Below are positions 1 through 11,850 of a stretch of 64,000 nt of DNA, piece by piece. Position numbers and translations under genes: made by a program. Source of the stretch: Talinum fruticosum (taxonomy: Eukaryota > Streptophyta > Magnoliopsida > Caryophyllales > Talinaceae); NCBI GenBank assembly GCA_021018815.1, contig JAITYX010000017.1:7812001-7876000 (forward strand), given 5' to 3'. Numbering within the stretch: position 1 is the stretch's first letter; each line of letters opens with the position of its first letter. Under the pieces are notes generated by a model. That model was not told where the DNA came from. It searched no databases and saw only the letters and a list, made by a program, of their open reading frames with translations.

Positions 1-2459
1 CACACATCGCTTTCGTATTTACGTCGATATGGCTTGGCAAACTCCATATCAAGATCCTTCACTTACTCATATATTTGATGTCCTGTTAATGGCGTTGGAG
101 CATAATCCATCTCGGTTTTACGATTGAAAGCCTTCTTTTTATTATGATATTGATGGGAAAAGGGAAGAAACTTTCGATGTCCGAGATAGGCCGTATATTT
201 TTGTGCTTGAGTTGATAGGAGCAAGTGCCTTCGCACAAATGGGGCATGCCTTGTGTCCTTTGACAAGTGTATCCGAAAGCGTTTCAAGACGTAGGAAAGC
301 CATTGATTGTAGTGAAGATCATAGCTCGCAATGTAAATTGCTCTTGGCGCTATGCATCATAAACCGATACACCTTCATCCCACAAAAGCTTGAAATCTTC
401 AACAAAAAGCTCTAAGTACACATCTATATCATTTCCCGATTGTTTAGGCCCGTAAATGAGCATTGACAACATAATGTATTTGCACTTCATACCCAACGAC
501 GACGGTAGGTTGTAGATAACCAAAAGAATGGGACAACAGATGTGCTTGCTACTTACATCACCATGGGGGTTTATTCCATCCGTACAAAGACCCGAGTCAT
601 AGATTTTGTGCTTCCCTACCAAATTCGGGAAGAGTGAATCGATCTTCTTCCATTGAGGAGAATCGGCAGGGTGACGTAGCTTGTCATCACGGACTCTTCC
701 GTTGACATGCCACATCAAGTTCTTCGCATCAATTGCACTTGAAAAAGGTGCTTAAACCTCGGTATTATCGGCAAGTACTACAACACCTTTCCGGAGGTCC
801 CTCAACACTCTCTCCATTGATGTTTTTCATTTTGTATCGAGGTACACCACACTTAGGACATTCGTGTCTATGTGCATGTTCTTTTCAAGTATAATATGCA
901 ATCATTAGGGCAGGCATGTATCTTCATATACCCCATGCCCATAGGACACAACATCGTCTTTGCTTCATATGTACAGTTGGGAAGGATATTGCCTTCGGAA
1001 GTATATCTTTGACCACACCCGCAAGTCCGTGAAACTTTTGTCACTTCAGCCATTAGCCGTTTTCAAGTTCATCAACCTCAACACAACCGATAAACAGGTT
1101 TATTTATCACACCTCGAGTAAAGAGGCTTCTCCGAATCAGCTAACAATTGCTCCAATACGTGTGGTTGATCGACTAAATCACGTTCTACTCCACGAACTA
1201 GATCTCCGTGTCGATCTTCTAATTCCATACTATTGCTGGCTTCATTTTCATCGTACCCTTCATCTTCCTCTCGCACCGGTATCTTCACAGCACTCCTCTT
1301 CCTCATGCCATACCCACACCTTATAAGTTGTGTCAAACCCATACCAATATAGGTGACCTTTACAGCCTTAGGAGGAAATCTTGAGGAGTTGAAACACCTT
1401 AAACACGGACGTAATATGGACTCGTTCTCCAAATTTAGCAACATGTTCGACGACAATCTCTAGAAAGTTGTTAACACCATCACAATATTCTACACTCCTC
1501 CTATTGCTATAAACCCACGCTCGATCCATACCTTACCCATAAACACGAGAAGCAATTCACCACATGTTTCGAGAAATTCGTACTTACGCACAAAAAATAT
1601 GACATAAGCCTAAGATCCTTCTACGAGGATAGATGATCCTAAACTCATTCAAGAATAATATGACCCTAGATAGTGTAGCAAAATCTAATCATACATTTGA
1701 CAAAATTACGGCAGCAGTTCCTCTTAGTTCTTCAATTACAACATATGAAAACGAATTGGCTAATGTGTATATCCTTACTTAATTGTATGGTAACAAAAGT
1801 AAAAATACACATATCAAACCCATCGTCATCATAATTGCATCCGAAGAACAAGAAGGACAATGAGCACCATGATATCTTGTCAAATTTATGATAAGATTAT
1901 AATAGCTAGACAACCTATTATCATATTATTTCTCAAACTATCCAATACGTACAATTCAAAAACCTATACTTACCAAGCTAATATCCTAAACGCTATACAC
2001 ACATTTATGCACGTATCGCAACCTACGATAACTTGTTATGTACGGATGTTTGAACGGGTTCTCTAAGCTTGTGAAATGCATACGATAATTTAATGAAGCA
2101 TGCCATTAATTGAATAATATGAAAAATAATAAAGCCCTATATCCAAATTATCTTTCTATTTCTCTAAATCTCTAACATTTCACGAATTTCGAACTTAATA
2201 AACTAAACAAATGTTACACAAATTCTCAAATATTTTTCAACAAAGATTCAACATTTCAACAATTCCAAACATTATCCACATTCTCAACATTCACATCATT
2301 ACCTCAAATACGTTCACCATTTAACTATATTAAATCTTGTAAATAGGTGGTAAACAACGCCGCTTATTTACAAAAATGTCACCGGTCCAATTTTTATGAC
2401 AGTTTGTCCTTTTAACCGTCGTTAAAGACCCGTCGTTAAAAGTGGTTTTTGTAGTAGTG
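1..2459 (-). mobile_element. CACTA (En/Spm) DNA transposon, partial
   Basis: The right-hand terminus reads, on the minus strand, CACTACTACAAAAACC, the standard CACTA terminal inverted repeat, ending at 2459. Two copies of the short subterminal motif GTCGTTAAA lie just inside. The interior holds minus-strand pieces of a tnp2-type transposase. The other terminus lies beyond the window start, so the element is cut by the window edge. The base triplet 2460-2462 (TAA) is the expected 3-bp target duplication, but its partner is outside the window. Flanking DNA at 2463 onward is LINE coding sequence, so the element is nested in a LINE. Confidence 0.85.
2..1456 (-). pseudogene. tnp2-type CACTA transposase remnant (Transposase_21 family)
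   Basis: Four minus-strand reading-frame pieces line up in the order of a tnp2 transposase. The piece at 1100-1456 resembles the N-terminal transposase-associated domain (CLRC motif, then LLADSEKPLYSRC). The piece at 868-1053, with the sequence just downstream in another frame, carries a CPKCG zinc-binding motif. The piece at 350-718 is the clearest: RHPADSPQWKKID, then GINPHGDVSSKH and a PKQSGNDIDVYLE block, all typical of the tnp2 core. The piece at 63-287 has GHRKFLPFSH and KKKAFN motifs, which follow the core in this family. Frameshifts and stops separate the pieces, so no intact transposase is made. The C-terminus is off the window. TNP2 proteins cut and rejoin CACTA ends in the nucleus. 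Confidence 0.85.
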
Positions 2460-2462
2460 TAA
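2402..2462. repeat. CACTA terminal and subterminal repeats plus putative 3-bp target duplication
   Basis: The segment holds two direct GTCGTTAAA copies (about 2419-2427 and 2433-2441) and the terminal GTAGTAGTG (minus-strand CACTACTAC) at 2451-2459. TAA at 2460-2462 is the presumed target duplication. The 1457-2401 interval inside the element shows no coding signal and is the expected non-coding subterminal/leader part of the transposon. Confidence 0.7.
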
Positions 2463-4600
2463 GACATTTACAAAGAGGGAGATTAAGCAAGCATTCATGG
2501 ACATTCCTAATCATAAAAGCCTAGGCCCGAATTGGTTAAGTGGTGGCTTCTTCAAACAAAATTGGACTATGGTGGGGGATGATAGGCTATCCGGTCCTTC
2601 TTCACTATTAGGAAGTTGATACAATCCTGGAATGAAACAATAATTACTCTTGTTCCTAAGGTACCAAATCCACAAAATGCAGCTGAATATAGACCAATTT
2701 CTTATTGCAATACACTTTACAAATGTATTTCTAAGTCGATAAGTTCTAGACTAATATATTGCCTACAATAGTGAATCAAAACCAATCAACTTTATCGAGA
2801 ACAGAATGATTGCCCATAATATGATGATCTGCCAAGATTTGGTGAAACTGTGTCAAAGAAGGCATGTATCTACTAGATGCCTAAAATAAATATGAGGAAA
2901 ACATATGACACTCGTTTCATGGAGTTTTGTTGAACATTTATTCCATGCATTACACTTCCCCCGAATTCATCAATTGGCTCATGGAAATGATCATTACAAG
3001 CAGTTTAACAATAAATATCAATGGGACTAACCATGGTTGATTTGCTTGGAGGGAAGGACCTTAGGGAAAGAGATCTCATTTCCCTTAATATTTATGATTG
3101 TAATCGAATATCTCACCAGGACTCTTCTACTCAAAGCTCATCAAACCAAGTTCCAATCAATGTGCAAAGCCCTACAACTGGTTAATCTCTACTTTGCTGA
3201 TGATATTATGTTGTTCTACAAAGTACACATCCCTACAGTCTCAATGATCATGGAAGGGTTCAAATCATTCTCTCGAGGTTTCGGGTTGCATATCAACCCT
3301 GCTAAATCTCAAGCATTTATAGCTGGAGTCTCGGAGGATAAGAAATAAGTTATATAAGTTATATTACGTATCATTGGATTTACATTGGGGAGTTCTCCAT
3401 TAGATACTTAAGGCTCTCCCTCATAACTAAGAGATGGAATAAGGAGGATTATAGCAAGCTTACAGAGAGAATTATAGCCATAATTAAATGTTGGAAACTA
3501 GACATTTATCATATGCAAGCAGTGGTTCAACTCATAAACTCAGTGGTCTTCTCATTACACACATACTGGACCTGTATCTTTATTCTACCAGTAGGAGTCA
3601 TCAAAGAAATTGAGACGATTTGTAGGGCCTTCCTTTGGGGTTAAGATCCTAACTCTAGCAAAACTTCACTAATACCATGGGACCTTGTTTGCAGGCCTAA
3701 ATATACAGGTAAATTGAGTATTAAGGATTGTGAACTTCGAACAAGATTGTAGTGGCTAAACATGTCTAGTCCATAATAGTTGACAAGGAATGCCTATGGG
3801 TAAAATGAACCCATAAGTTGTACATAAAACCAGCTAACACCTGAACAGTCAAAGCAAAAGTTCAGGATACATGGTTTTGGAAGAAGTTGCTAAAGCTAAG
3901 AGATACATTTGCTCTAGGCTACCAAGGTTTAGCATGGAAAAGGCAATTACAGGAAAATACACAATATCCTCAAGATATAAATGGCTATTAAAACTAAGAA
4001 AGATCCAAAGTGGATAGCTAATCTGGAACAAGTTTAACATTCATTAGCATAACTTTTTCTCTTGGCTGATGGTGTAGGGAAGACTTACAATAAAGGGCAC
4101 ACTACTTGCTAGAAATATGCAGATAGATGAAACATGCTTTCTATGTTACAATGAACCCGAAAATCATGACCACTTATTTTTCAGATGTGCTTTAAGTAAG
4201 TCAACTCTTCAAAATGTTCTTTCCAAGATGGGCATATAGGCCATAATTACTACAACAACAAGGATATTGCAGATGCTTAACAACTAAATAGGCATCAGAG
4301 AATGTTGTTTATGTTGTGTGTATCAACTACAACCTACTACCTGTGGAATGAAAGAAACTCAAGCATATTTAAAGGGGAGAAAAAGAGCCGCACAAAAATA
4401 ACCATGCAATGTATGAGTTTGATTACAGCTAGAGCAACTTTCATAGGCAATAAATGTAAAAAGAGGAAAAGACAACTATTTATATTTGGAAAACTCGATC
4501 TAAAGGCCTGAACATAGTGTTCTCTCTTTAGATTTTGTATCAGTTAACAATTTCTTAAGTTGGTAATGAGAATTCTCTCATCTTTACCACAAAAAATTCG
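2460..4600 (+). mobile_element. L1-like LINE (3' half, decayed)
   Basis: Plus-strand ORF2 remnants run from a KREIKQAF segment just right of the CACTA end, through the reverse transcriptase and the C-terminal zinc knuckle, to a 3' end (GGTAATGAGAATT then a short A-run) that matches the 3' end of the LINE at 7146-14560. The two copies therefore belong to one family. The 5' half is not seen and would lie beyond the CACTA element, left of the window. Confidence 0.85.
2463..4512 (+). pseudogene. LINE ORF2 reverse transcriptase remnant
   Basis: Reading the plus strand across several frames gives a plant L1-clade reverse transcriptase. The fingers region reads WNETIITLVPKV, then an EYRPIS motif near 2684. 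The catalytic FADD box is intact at about 3190-3209, in the open frame 3037-3348. A GLHINPAKSQAF motif follows. The C-terminal zinc knuckle (CFLC...HDHLFFRC) is at 4134-4191, and the tail is open at 4302-4511. In-frame stops between 2760 and 3040 and several frame changes make it inactive. The protein would have copied LINE RNA at the target site. Confidence 0.85.
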
Positions 4601-5235
4601 CATGATCATCCACCTTTAAATATTTTCATGAATCAAGTTCCAATAAAATCAAGTATGATATCAATTATAAGAATCGTGATTACTTATTTATTTTAATCAA
4701 ACTAGTTAACATCTTCTTGTAATTATCATTGTCATATTGATTTTTATATAAGTTAATAATCTTTAGTTAATGGTATTCCTATTTTTAACAAGTACATGTC
4801 TTTTTTTAAAAAAATTAAATTTGATTTCAAATTGTAAATTATAAGATACTTTATTTGAATAATTCCTTTTTAGAGTTGTCTTTTAAAAGATCATTAAAGA
4901 ACCAATCTTTATAACTTAAACTGATAAAATGTGTAATTTTAAAAATTTAAAATTTTAATGTAGCCCAATAGAAACGATATAAATTATGGAACTTATAGAA
5001 CTCAAATAAGAAGGAATAATAACTGGTGATAAAAATAATAAAAAATAAAACAATGATGGAAATGGGAAGCGATCAAAATCAATCAGGATGGTAAAAAATG
5101 TTGCAATAAACAAAACAACAAATAAAATAAAGAAAAATATTTAAAAAATTTCACTGAAGATAAAAAAGGAAAGAAATTGAAAGGGCCTTTAATCTAAAAG
5201 TAAATTTAATGTTAGTCATCTGTTTATTTTACTAT
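4601..5235. other. AT-rich intergenic DNA
   Basis: No reading frame with family resemblance, RNA gene or clear repeat structure was recognised. Base composition is strongly AT-rich with many A runs. Confidence 0.5.
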
Positions 5236-5243
5236 CATATACA

Positions 5244-5290
<47 letters not shown>
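5236..5290. repeat. (ACAT)n(AT)n microsatellite
   Basis: About eight tandem ACAT units pass directly into an AT dinucleotide run. Confidence 0.95.
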
Positions 5291-5489
5291 TAAAAGTTAG
5301 GTCTAAGCAATATATGAGTGATACATAAGATATCATATAGCATACTAAATGAATAGATTTAATGCAATTTTAATTCAATTTAATGTTGGGACTATTTATA
5401 TGTCTCATACAATATTAATAACTATATATAGTTTTACAAAATTATTAAATATAATGGACATTTAGAATGAAAGGTATATTACTAACTTC

Positions 5490-5585
5490 CTTGCTCCTCA
5501 GTAGTAGGTGGTATTTATTATCATTGCACAGAGGTCAAGGATTCGAGGGTTGGTATGGGCTGTAAGTATGAGGTGCAAGCAAAAA
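5490..5585 (+). repeat. Possible tRNA-derived SINE head
   Basis: A CTCAGTAGTAGG stretch resembles a pol III A box. About 45 bases downstream AAGGATTCGAGGG resembles a B box. No tail or target duplication was found; the rest of 5291-6109 is AT-rich with no visible gene. It could be chance similarity. Confidence 0.3.
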
Positions 5586-6106
5586 AGAATGAAAGGTATA
5601 TTAATTAAAATAGAAAATAAATAAAAATAAATCACTTAATGTTTATAATAAATTATATAATTTAATATATTAATTTTTTATTATTGTTATTAAAAAATAA
5701 CTCGCTAAATATTATTAAAAAAATAACTCGCTATTTTTTTAGCTTATAATTAGTTTTTATTGTTATAAATTAATTAAAAATAATAAAATTACAAAAATAG
5801 CTAATTTATAAAAATAAAATTAATTAATATTCTTCCATAGACTTGTTATTGCTTATTTATTTTCATAAAATTAGGTGCTCATCATTTTTGTGATTATTTT
5901 GGGTTAAAGGAAGACTTAATATTAAAAGAAAGTTAATTAAAATCTTAAAAATATTTTTTTATAGCTTGAAGCCTTCAACGTATGTTTGGGTTAGAATTTT
6001 GGTTAGTGTTTGTTTTGGACTTAAAAAATTATTAACTAAACTTTCCTTTTAATATTAATAACCTTAAGCACCCCTCCCCTTACCTAACCACCACCCGTTT
6101 CCTAAC

Positions 6107-6109
<3 letters not shown>

Positions 6110-6143
<34 letters not shown>
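6110..6143. repeat. (TA)n microsatellite
   Basis: An uninterrupted TA dinucleotide run of about 17 units. Confidence 0.95.
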
Positions 6144-6146
<3 letters not shown>

Positions 6147-6885
6147 TCAATTCGTGATAGAACAATAGAAAGAGAAGAAGAAGAAAATTGGAAAAAAAAA
6201 AGTGGGAGGTTTATTGATCGTGGGACGGAGAAGGGGAAGAGAGTTGAATTCGGCTTTCACTTATTCCACCAGTGAGTTTTATGTTGTCTCATTCCCTCAT
6301 CAACATTAATTTTTATATCTCTCTTCATCTGTTCATCTCACTCTCCCTGTTCATAATATTGCTAATCTCTATCACCTATCGGCCGACCACCGCCATCTCG
6401 GCGCCACCAGCAACTGGACGCCAACCATAGGAGCATACACTTGCAATTCCAATTTGTTTCAGTGAGTGTTTATTTGGTTAGAGTTTTGAAATCCTAAATT
6501 TTAATTCTTAATTTTTTCACTTCATATTCCTGGAAAAAATGTTTGATGTTCCTTCTTTTACCTTAAATTTGGAGTTTAATTCACGCTTTTAGGGAAGAGG
6601 TTGATTGGTTCAGCTTTGCCCTTTTTCAATCGTATTAAGGTAATAATTCACATTATTTCTCTTCCTTTCTTGGCATGGTTAAAACTTAATGAATATGATC
6701 CATTTTAGTATGATTTTGGGATGTTAAAAATGTACTTTTGGTGGTCAAAGTTGTTGGGTCGAAGTGGGTTGTAGTTGAAGAAATTCATAACCTTACCTAT
6801 GAGTGAAACAGCTTTCATGGATGACTTTAAAAATATACCGGAAATTATATTCATGTTCAAAAATTCTAATATTTCGCTCATGGAG

Positions 6886-6888
<3 letters not shown>
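6144..6888 (+). other. Non-coding stretch with a purine-rich leader-like block
   Basis: The block 6155-6240 is rich in GAAGAAG and GGGGAAG, followed by CTCTC-rich sequence and a small GC-rich patch near 6380. It looks like a 5' leader or transposon leader, but no coding region could be tied to it. Confidence 0.3.
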
Positions 6889-6938
<50 letters not shown>

Positions 6939-7046
6939 CAACAACAACAACAACAATTATAATACTAATATCGTAAATAATAATAATAATAACAATAATA
7001 ACAACAATAACAATAATGATAATAATAATACTAATAATAATCACAA

Positions 7047-7096
<50 letters not shown>

Positions 7097-7145
7097 ATAA
7101 TAATAATAATAATAATAACAACAACAACAACAACAACAACAACAA
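6889..7145. repeat. Compound trinucleotide repeat (AAT/AAC/ACT)
   Basis: AAT, AAC and ACT units succeed one another for about 255 bases, directly upstream of the LINE at 7146. Long open frames here translate to single-residue runs and are artefacts of the repeat. Confidence 0.95.
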
Positions 7146-7399
7146 TATCCTTCTCCTTTCTTGCTTGGAGAAAAAGCTTCTCCAAGCAATCGCGAAGCAA
7201 GGGAGGCCACGAAGTCCAGATCCTAATCAAAGACTCCCATAAATCCTCGGACACCTACCAATTCGGCTCGCATCATCGAATGGGCCGAAGGAAACTCCTA
7301 GCAACGGAACCACCCCTCCAAGCAATGGAACAATTCCATCAACCGATTCAAATCCAACTCGGCCTATTGCTTAGCGAAATCTACAAAAGAATTTAGAGA

Positions 7400-8336
7400 T
7401 GAATAATCGAGACCCGAAATCAGGTAATCCTAATCATAATATTTGAGATTCTTTTGATATTTCAAAGCTTAGAAAAGCAGGGGAAAAGTTCAACTATATA
7501 TCCCTCCCCTAAAGGAAAATGATATCATATTTACCTCGATTGAAATTGCTAATATTGAAATTGAAATTGCTAATATTGAAACCGAAATTAAATTATGGGA
7601 ATCTGCAATTGTTTGCTATGTGCTTGGAGCATGCCCCCTCCTCTTCTCGGTTATGAATAGTTTTATAAGAAGGATATGGAAGGATCTCCCCATGAGAGAA
7701 TTGTTTTGATGAATAATGGAGTCGGACTTGTTAGATTTGATTCAATTACAACAAGAGATGAAGTGCTACAAATTGGCATCTACCATTTTCACAACAAACC
7801 ATTCATTGTAAAACTATGACATCGGGATTTCAGGAAGGACGAGATTCATAAGGTTACAATGTGGGTGCAGTTCATAGATCCGGATCTCAAATACTCGGAG
7901 TGTACCCGCATTGAGCAAATTGGCCAGTTTAGTGGGCAATCCTATTATGGTAGATCAGAACACCAAGGCTAAGAATAGACTTGGCTATGCAAGAATCCTG
8001 ATTGAAGTGACAATCAAGGAATTAATATCAAAGCATATCCATTTTGCAAATAAATATTGAATAGCCGATATTATTTGAACGGGATACAATCTATCGTACT
8101 AAATGTAAGAAATATGGACATTCTGGGGATGCATGTAAATCTGGTCAAAATTGGCAATGGAAACCCAAGGCCTTACCAAAAGATGCTACTCAACCAGGCA
8201 TAACTAAACCCCTAAGCACACACATTGATCAAACCCAAGATGGATGGCCGGTAGTGGGTGCAGGAAACCCTCCACTAGTGTTGGAAAAATCTCAAACTCT
8301 AGTGAATAACCCCTTTCAAGTTTTGAATGAATTAGT
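7400..8336 (+). pseudogene. LINE ORF1: DUF4283-type RNA-binding protein with zinc knuckle
   Basis: Broken plus-strand frames show the features of plant LINE ORF1 proteins. A VCYVLGA segment near 7610-7630 and FIRRIWKD near 7660 belong to the DUF4283 region. Segments equivalent to FNTITTRDEVL, NKPFIVKL and MWVQF follow. The knuckle region at about 8095-8137 reads TKCKKYGHSGDAC, with the first of the four zinc ligands changed to Arg. The product would have bound LINE RNA. Several frame changes disable it. Confidence 0.7.
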
Positions 8337-10203
8337 AGGTGAGAGAATTATTGACAGTCCACAAGAGCAGGTACATACTTACCTCTCTCCCCATGGATAA
8401 CATTGTCACTTGGAACATTAGAGGCTTTAACAACCTAAATAAACAAAGAGTCGTCAAGACCTTCCGCCACAAGAATAAAGTAGGTTTTCTTTGCTTACTT
8501 GAAACAAAGATACTCGACAAATAAGTTTGGGTCAATTACTCGCAAAATTTCAAGACTGAAATCATTGTGTCAACTATGCTGATCATAATAAGGGTAAAAT
8601 ATGGATTATGTGGTTAGCAAATTCCTTTAATGTTCAAGTTCTTTATAACTCACCACGAGATAGTTTACTCGTATGATTAAACATATCTTTACAAATGTGG
8701 ATTTTATACGTCTCGTGGTATATGGATCCAATGATGAAGGTGAAAGATTGAGCATATGGCAGGATATTAAAGATCTAGCAAGGAACATAACAATCCCTTA
8801 TACTCGTAATGGGTGATTTTAACGACCCCATACATCCGGATGAAAGAATTAGAGGGAATCCAATCGGTTTGCATGATACACAAGAGTTTTAAGTATGTAT
8901 CTCTGAAGTAGGACTATTTGATATGCCTTAGAAGGGTTGTAGATATACCTGGACTAACAAACATGAGATGGGGGCCAGGATTTACTCAAAGATTGATAGG
9001 GTTCCGATTAGCTCCACATGGGCAAGTCACAATCCCTACAATGGAAACAATTTTCATAGTTGATGAAATACTTGATCATATTCCAGGATGGATCAAATTT
9101 TTGAACCTAAGAGTGGTCCTAAACCATTCAAATATTTTGACATGTGGGCTTCAAATCCAACTTATACCACATTCATCAGCAACTCTTGGAAACAACTACC
9201 ACATGTTCCCTTCTACCGCATATTACAAAGAAGCTTAAAAGGTTGTAAAACCCCTTGAGAAAGCTGAACAAGAGTAATTTTGGTGATGTCCAAGTACAGT
9301 ATACAAAGGCAAAGAAAAACTAAACTTGATGACTCCTCAAAGGAAAAATAGCCCTCTTGACCTGCACCTATATTAAGAGGAAGGAAAGCAAGTGGAGGAA
9401 TTAAGAAAATGGTAATAGAGGCCGGAAAACTTCTAATATTCAGAAAACAAAAGAGGATTGGCTCAACCTTAGTGACACAAATGATAGGTTTTTCCATGAT
9501 AATTTGAAGCATAGACAGGTACAAAATAGAATTTCATCATATGTGCAGGAGAATGGGGAATGGACTTGGGATTATGACAAAGTTGTGCAACACTTTGTTA
9601 CCTAATATGAAAACTTCCCGGGAAACAAAGCAGCTACCATATGGAGTGTTCTCGCTCGAGGTGAAACATCCAACAACAAACAAGTCTTATAAAACCATTA
9701 TTAAGCAAGCTATCATGGAAATCCCTAATCACAGGAGCCCTAGCCCGAATGGCTATAGCAGAGTGGTTTTTAAAGACAAATTGGCATATTGTGGGGGATG
9801 AAGTTTGTAAAGCAATCTAACATTTTTTCACTACAGGGGATGAGTCAAGATTGGAATGCAACTCTGTAACAACCCGACCCTAAATCACATTATTTGTTTT
9901 ATTAATTATAATATTTATATAATCGAGCGCGTGCACTTCAATTCGATATTTTGTATTTACATTATCCTTATACATGTGTTAAGCGACTAAGGCGACGAAG
10001 TGACCCTAATAAAAATCTCATAGTAAGATTATAATTTGTGAACATCATTATTAAAATAAAATTAAAAGTAACAATAAAAGAAAACAAAATAAATAAATAA
10101 ATAATAAAATCAAAATAATAAAATAAACAAAACTAGATTTTTTTAAGGAAAAATCCGGAAGCGGATTTTTCCGGAGTTAAAAAAAAATTTAAAACCGAGA
10201 TAA

Positions 10204-10700
10204 ATGAAATCGGGACTCGGTCGTTCGTCCTTCCATCTCGCTTCCTCCCTGCCCTCATCTCGCCTCTTCCTCCGCGTCCGTATTGCTACTTCGGCCACCA
10301 GCACGATCGACGCCAGCCGGCACGACCGGCGCCGAAAATCTGTTTCCTCTCTCTCTCTCTCCGTCGCGGCTCGTGCTCTTCTCGCTCTCGCGGGGCCTTG
10401 CTTCCTCGCTGCTCGGCTTCCCTTCGCTGCCGCTGCCGCTGTCTTCTCTCGATCACCAAACGCCACCAACGCCGGCCAGCGGCCGGCGTCGGCATCGTTA
10501 GGAGACGCTCGGCGTCTCTCTGTCTCCCTACTTCCTCTCTCGCTGCCGCATTCTCGCTGCCCGCACCGCGGTTCCTCTGCCGCGGCCACCTAGCAGCCAA
10601 CCCCGGCAGCAGCAGCCGCCGGAGCGATCGCCGGCCTTGCCCGAGTAGCCGCCGATACAGCCACCGCGCTACCACCCCTGTTCGCCCTTCTTGAATCCTC
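10204..10700 (+). other. GC- and CT-rich exon-like block inside the solo LTR
   Basis: This 500-base block is far richer in GC than its surroundings, contains CTCTCTCTC runs, and ends in GAAGGTAAAATACTAAACCC, which looks like an exon/intron edge. Open frames on both strands overlap and show no family resemblance. It probably is the promoter/leader part of the LTR rather than a gene. Confidence 0.4.
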
Positions 10701-11295
10701 CTCTTCGAATTTGAAGGTAAAATACTAAACCCTAAATTATCAAGTTCCTTATTTATTTAAGCGAGTTGTAATTGTAAATTGAAGCATATGATTCAGAAAT
10801 ATGTTGTTAAGTGAATTTAAAGATTAATTTGGGGAAAATTTGAATTGGTGTGGAGGATTTAGGTTTGGTACTTTGATGAATTGGTTGTGCGAACGTGAAT
10901 GAATGTGACTCCTTTTGGGAAATTATGAACTAGTGAATGAGATTAAGGATGTTTTATTATCGAATTGAACAATTTGGTGGAATTGTTACATTTTGAGAAT
11001 CGTTATATTGAGCAAACAAAGGGGAATGCGTATGTAGGAGTTGAAATTCGATAATGTGCAAGTGTACGGGCATGGAAAATAATTGAGCATTAAGCATACC
11101 TAATGGTGGTTGTGAATGTAAAGCTTGTTGGGAGAACGACGCTTATGACCTTAAAATGGTGTATGCATGAGTTTGAGCAATTTAGTAGATTATGGAACCT
11201 TCCTAGGGAAAGGCAATTGATGGGTTAATGATTACTTAACTATGGGTTTCAAATGTAATGAAGGGAGAAGTAAGGAGTAAACTAGAAATAAGTAC

Positions 11296-11299
<4 letters not shown>

Positions 11300-11349
<50 letters not shown>
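11300..11349. repeat. (TA)n(CA)n microsatellite inside the solo LTR
   Basis: About 21 TA units followed by four CA units. Confidence 0.95.
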
Positions 11350-11792
11350 CATTTTCAATCCAAGTAACTAATGAATTGTATTACATAGATGTCATCAACT
11401 TCTTTAATATGCGTTGTGGTCGGTGTTCGAAATGGAATTAATGCGGTAAGGTTATGTACCAAAACGTAGTTTAACCGATTACGTAATAAATGCGGAAAAT
11501 GAATAATTGTCAATGCTTACACAAACTCAATTATTAAAACTCAAGAGAATACAGTATTAACAACAAAAACCTATTTGAAACAGTAACTCGAGGCCACTTC
11601 AGTTGCCGACTAGATGATAACTTGGATTTTCATAAAAGGGGAGAAACAAATATTCTCGGTTCGAGTACGTTCATTGCCTGTACCTTTTGAAAACTCACAT
11701 GGTTCATCAAATCTCAACATTTCTTATATATATAACTAATAATGAATCATTTGCAAATCAAGTTTTGCCACCTAATTAAGTGGTCCCCGCCC

Positions 11793-11850
11793 AATTATCA
11801 ATTATCGGGCTTATGCCCATCAATTATCAATAATCGGGGCTTATGCCCAA
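11793..11850. repeat. Short tandem duplication in the solo LTR
   Basis: A unit of about 28 bases (CAATTATC... GGGCTTATGCCCA) is present twice in tandem with a few differences. Confidence 0.6.

Noticed and set aside
6705..7396. Long open frames giving Leu-, Asn-, Ile- or Ser-rich proteins
   Set aside because: They are translations of the AAT/AAC/ACT microsatellite in several frames and strands, with no independent coding evidence.
10143..10694. Overlapping frames on both strands as genes
   Set aside because: They lie in the GC-rich part of a solo LTR; Arg/Ala/Ser-rich products without domains.
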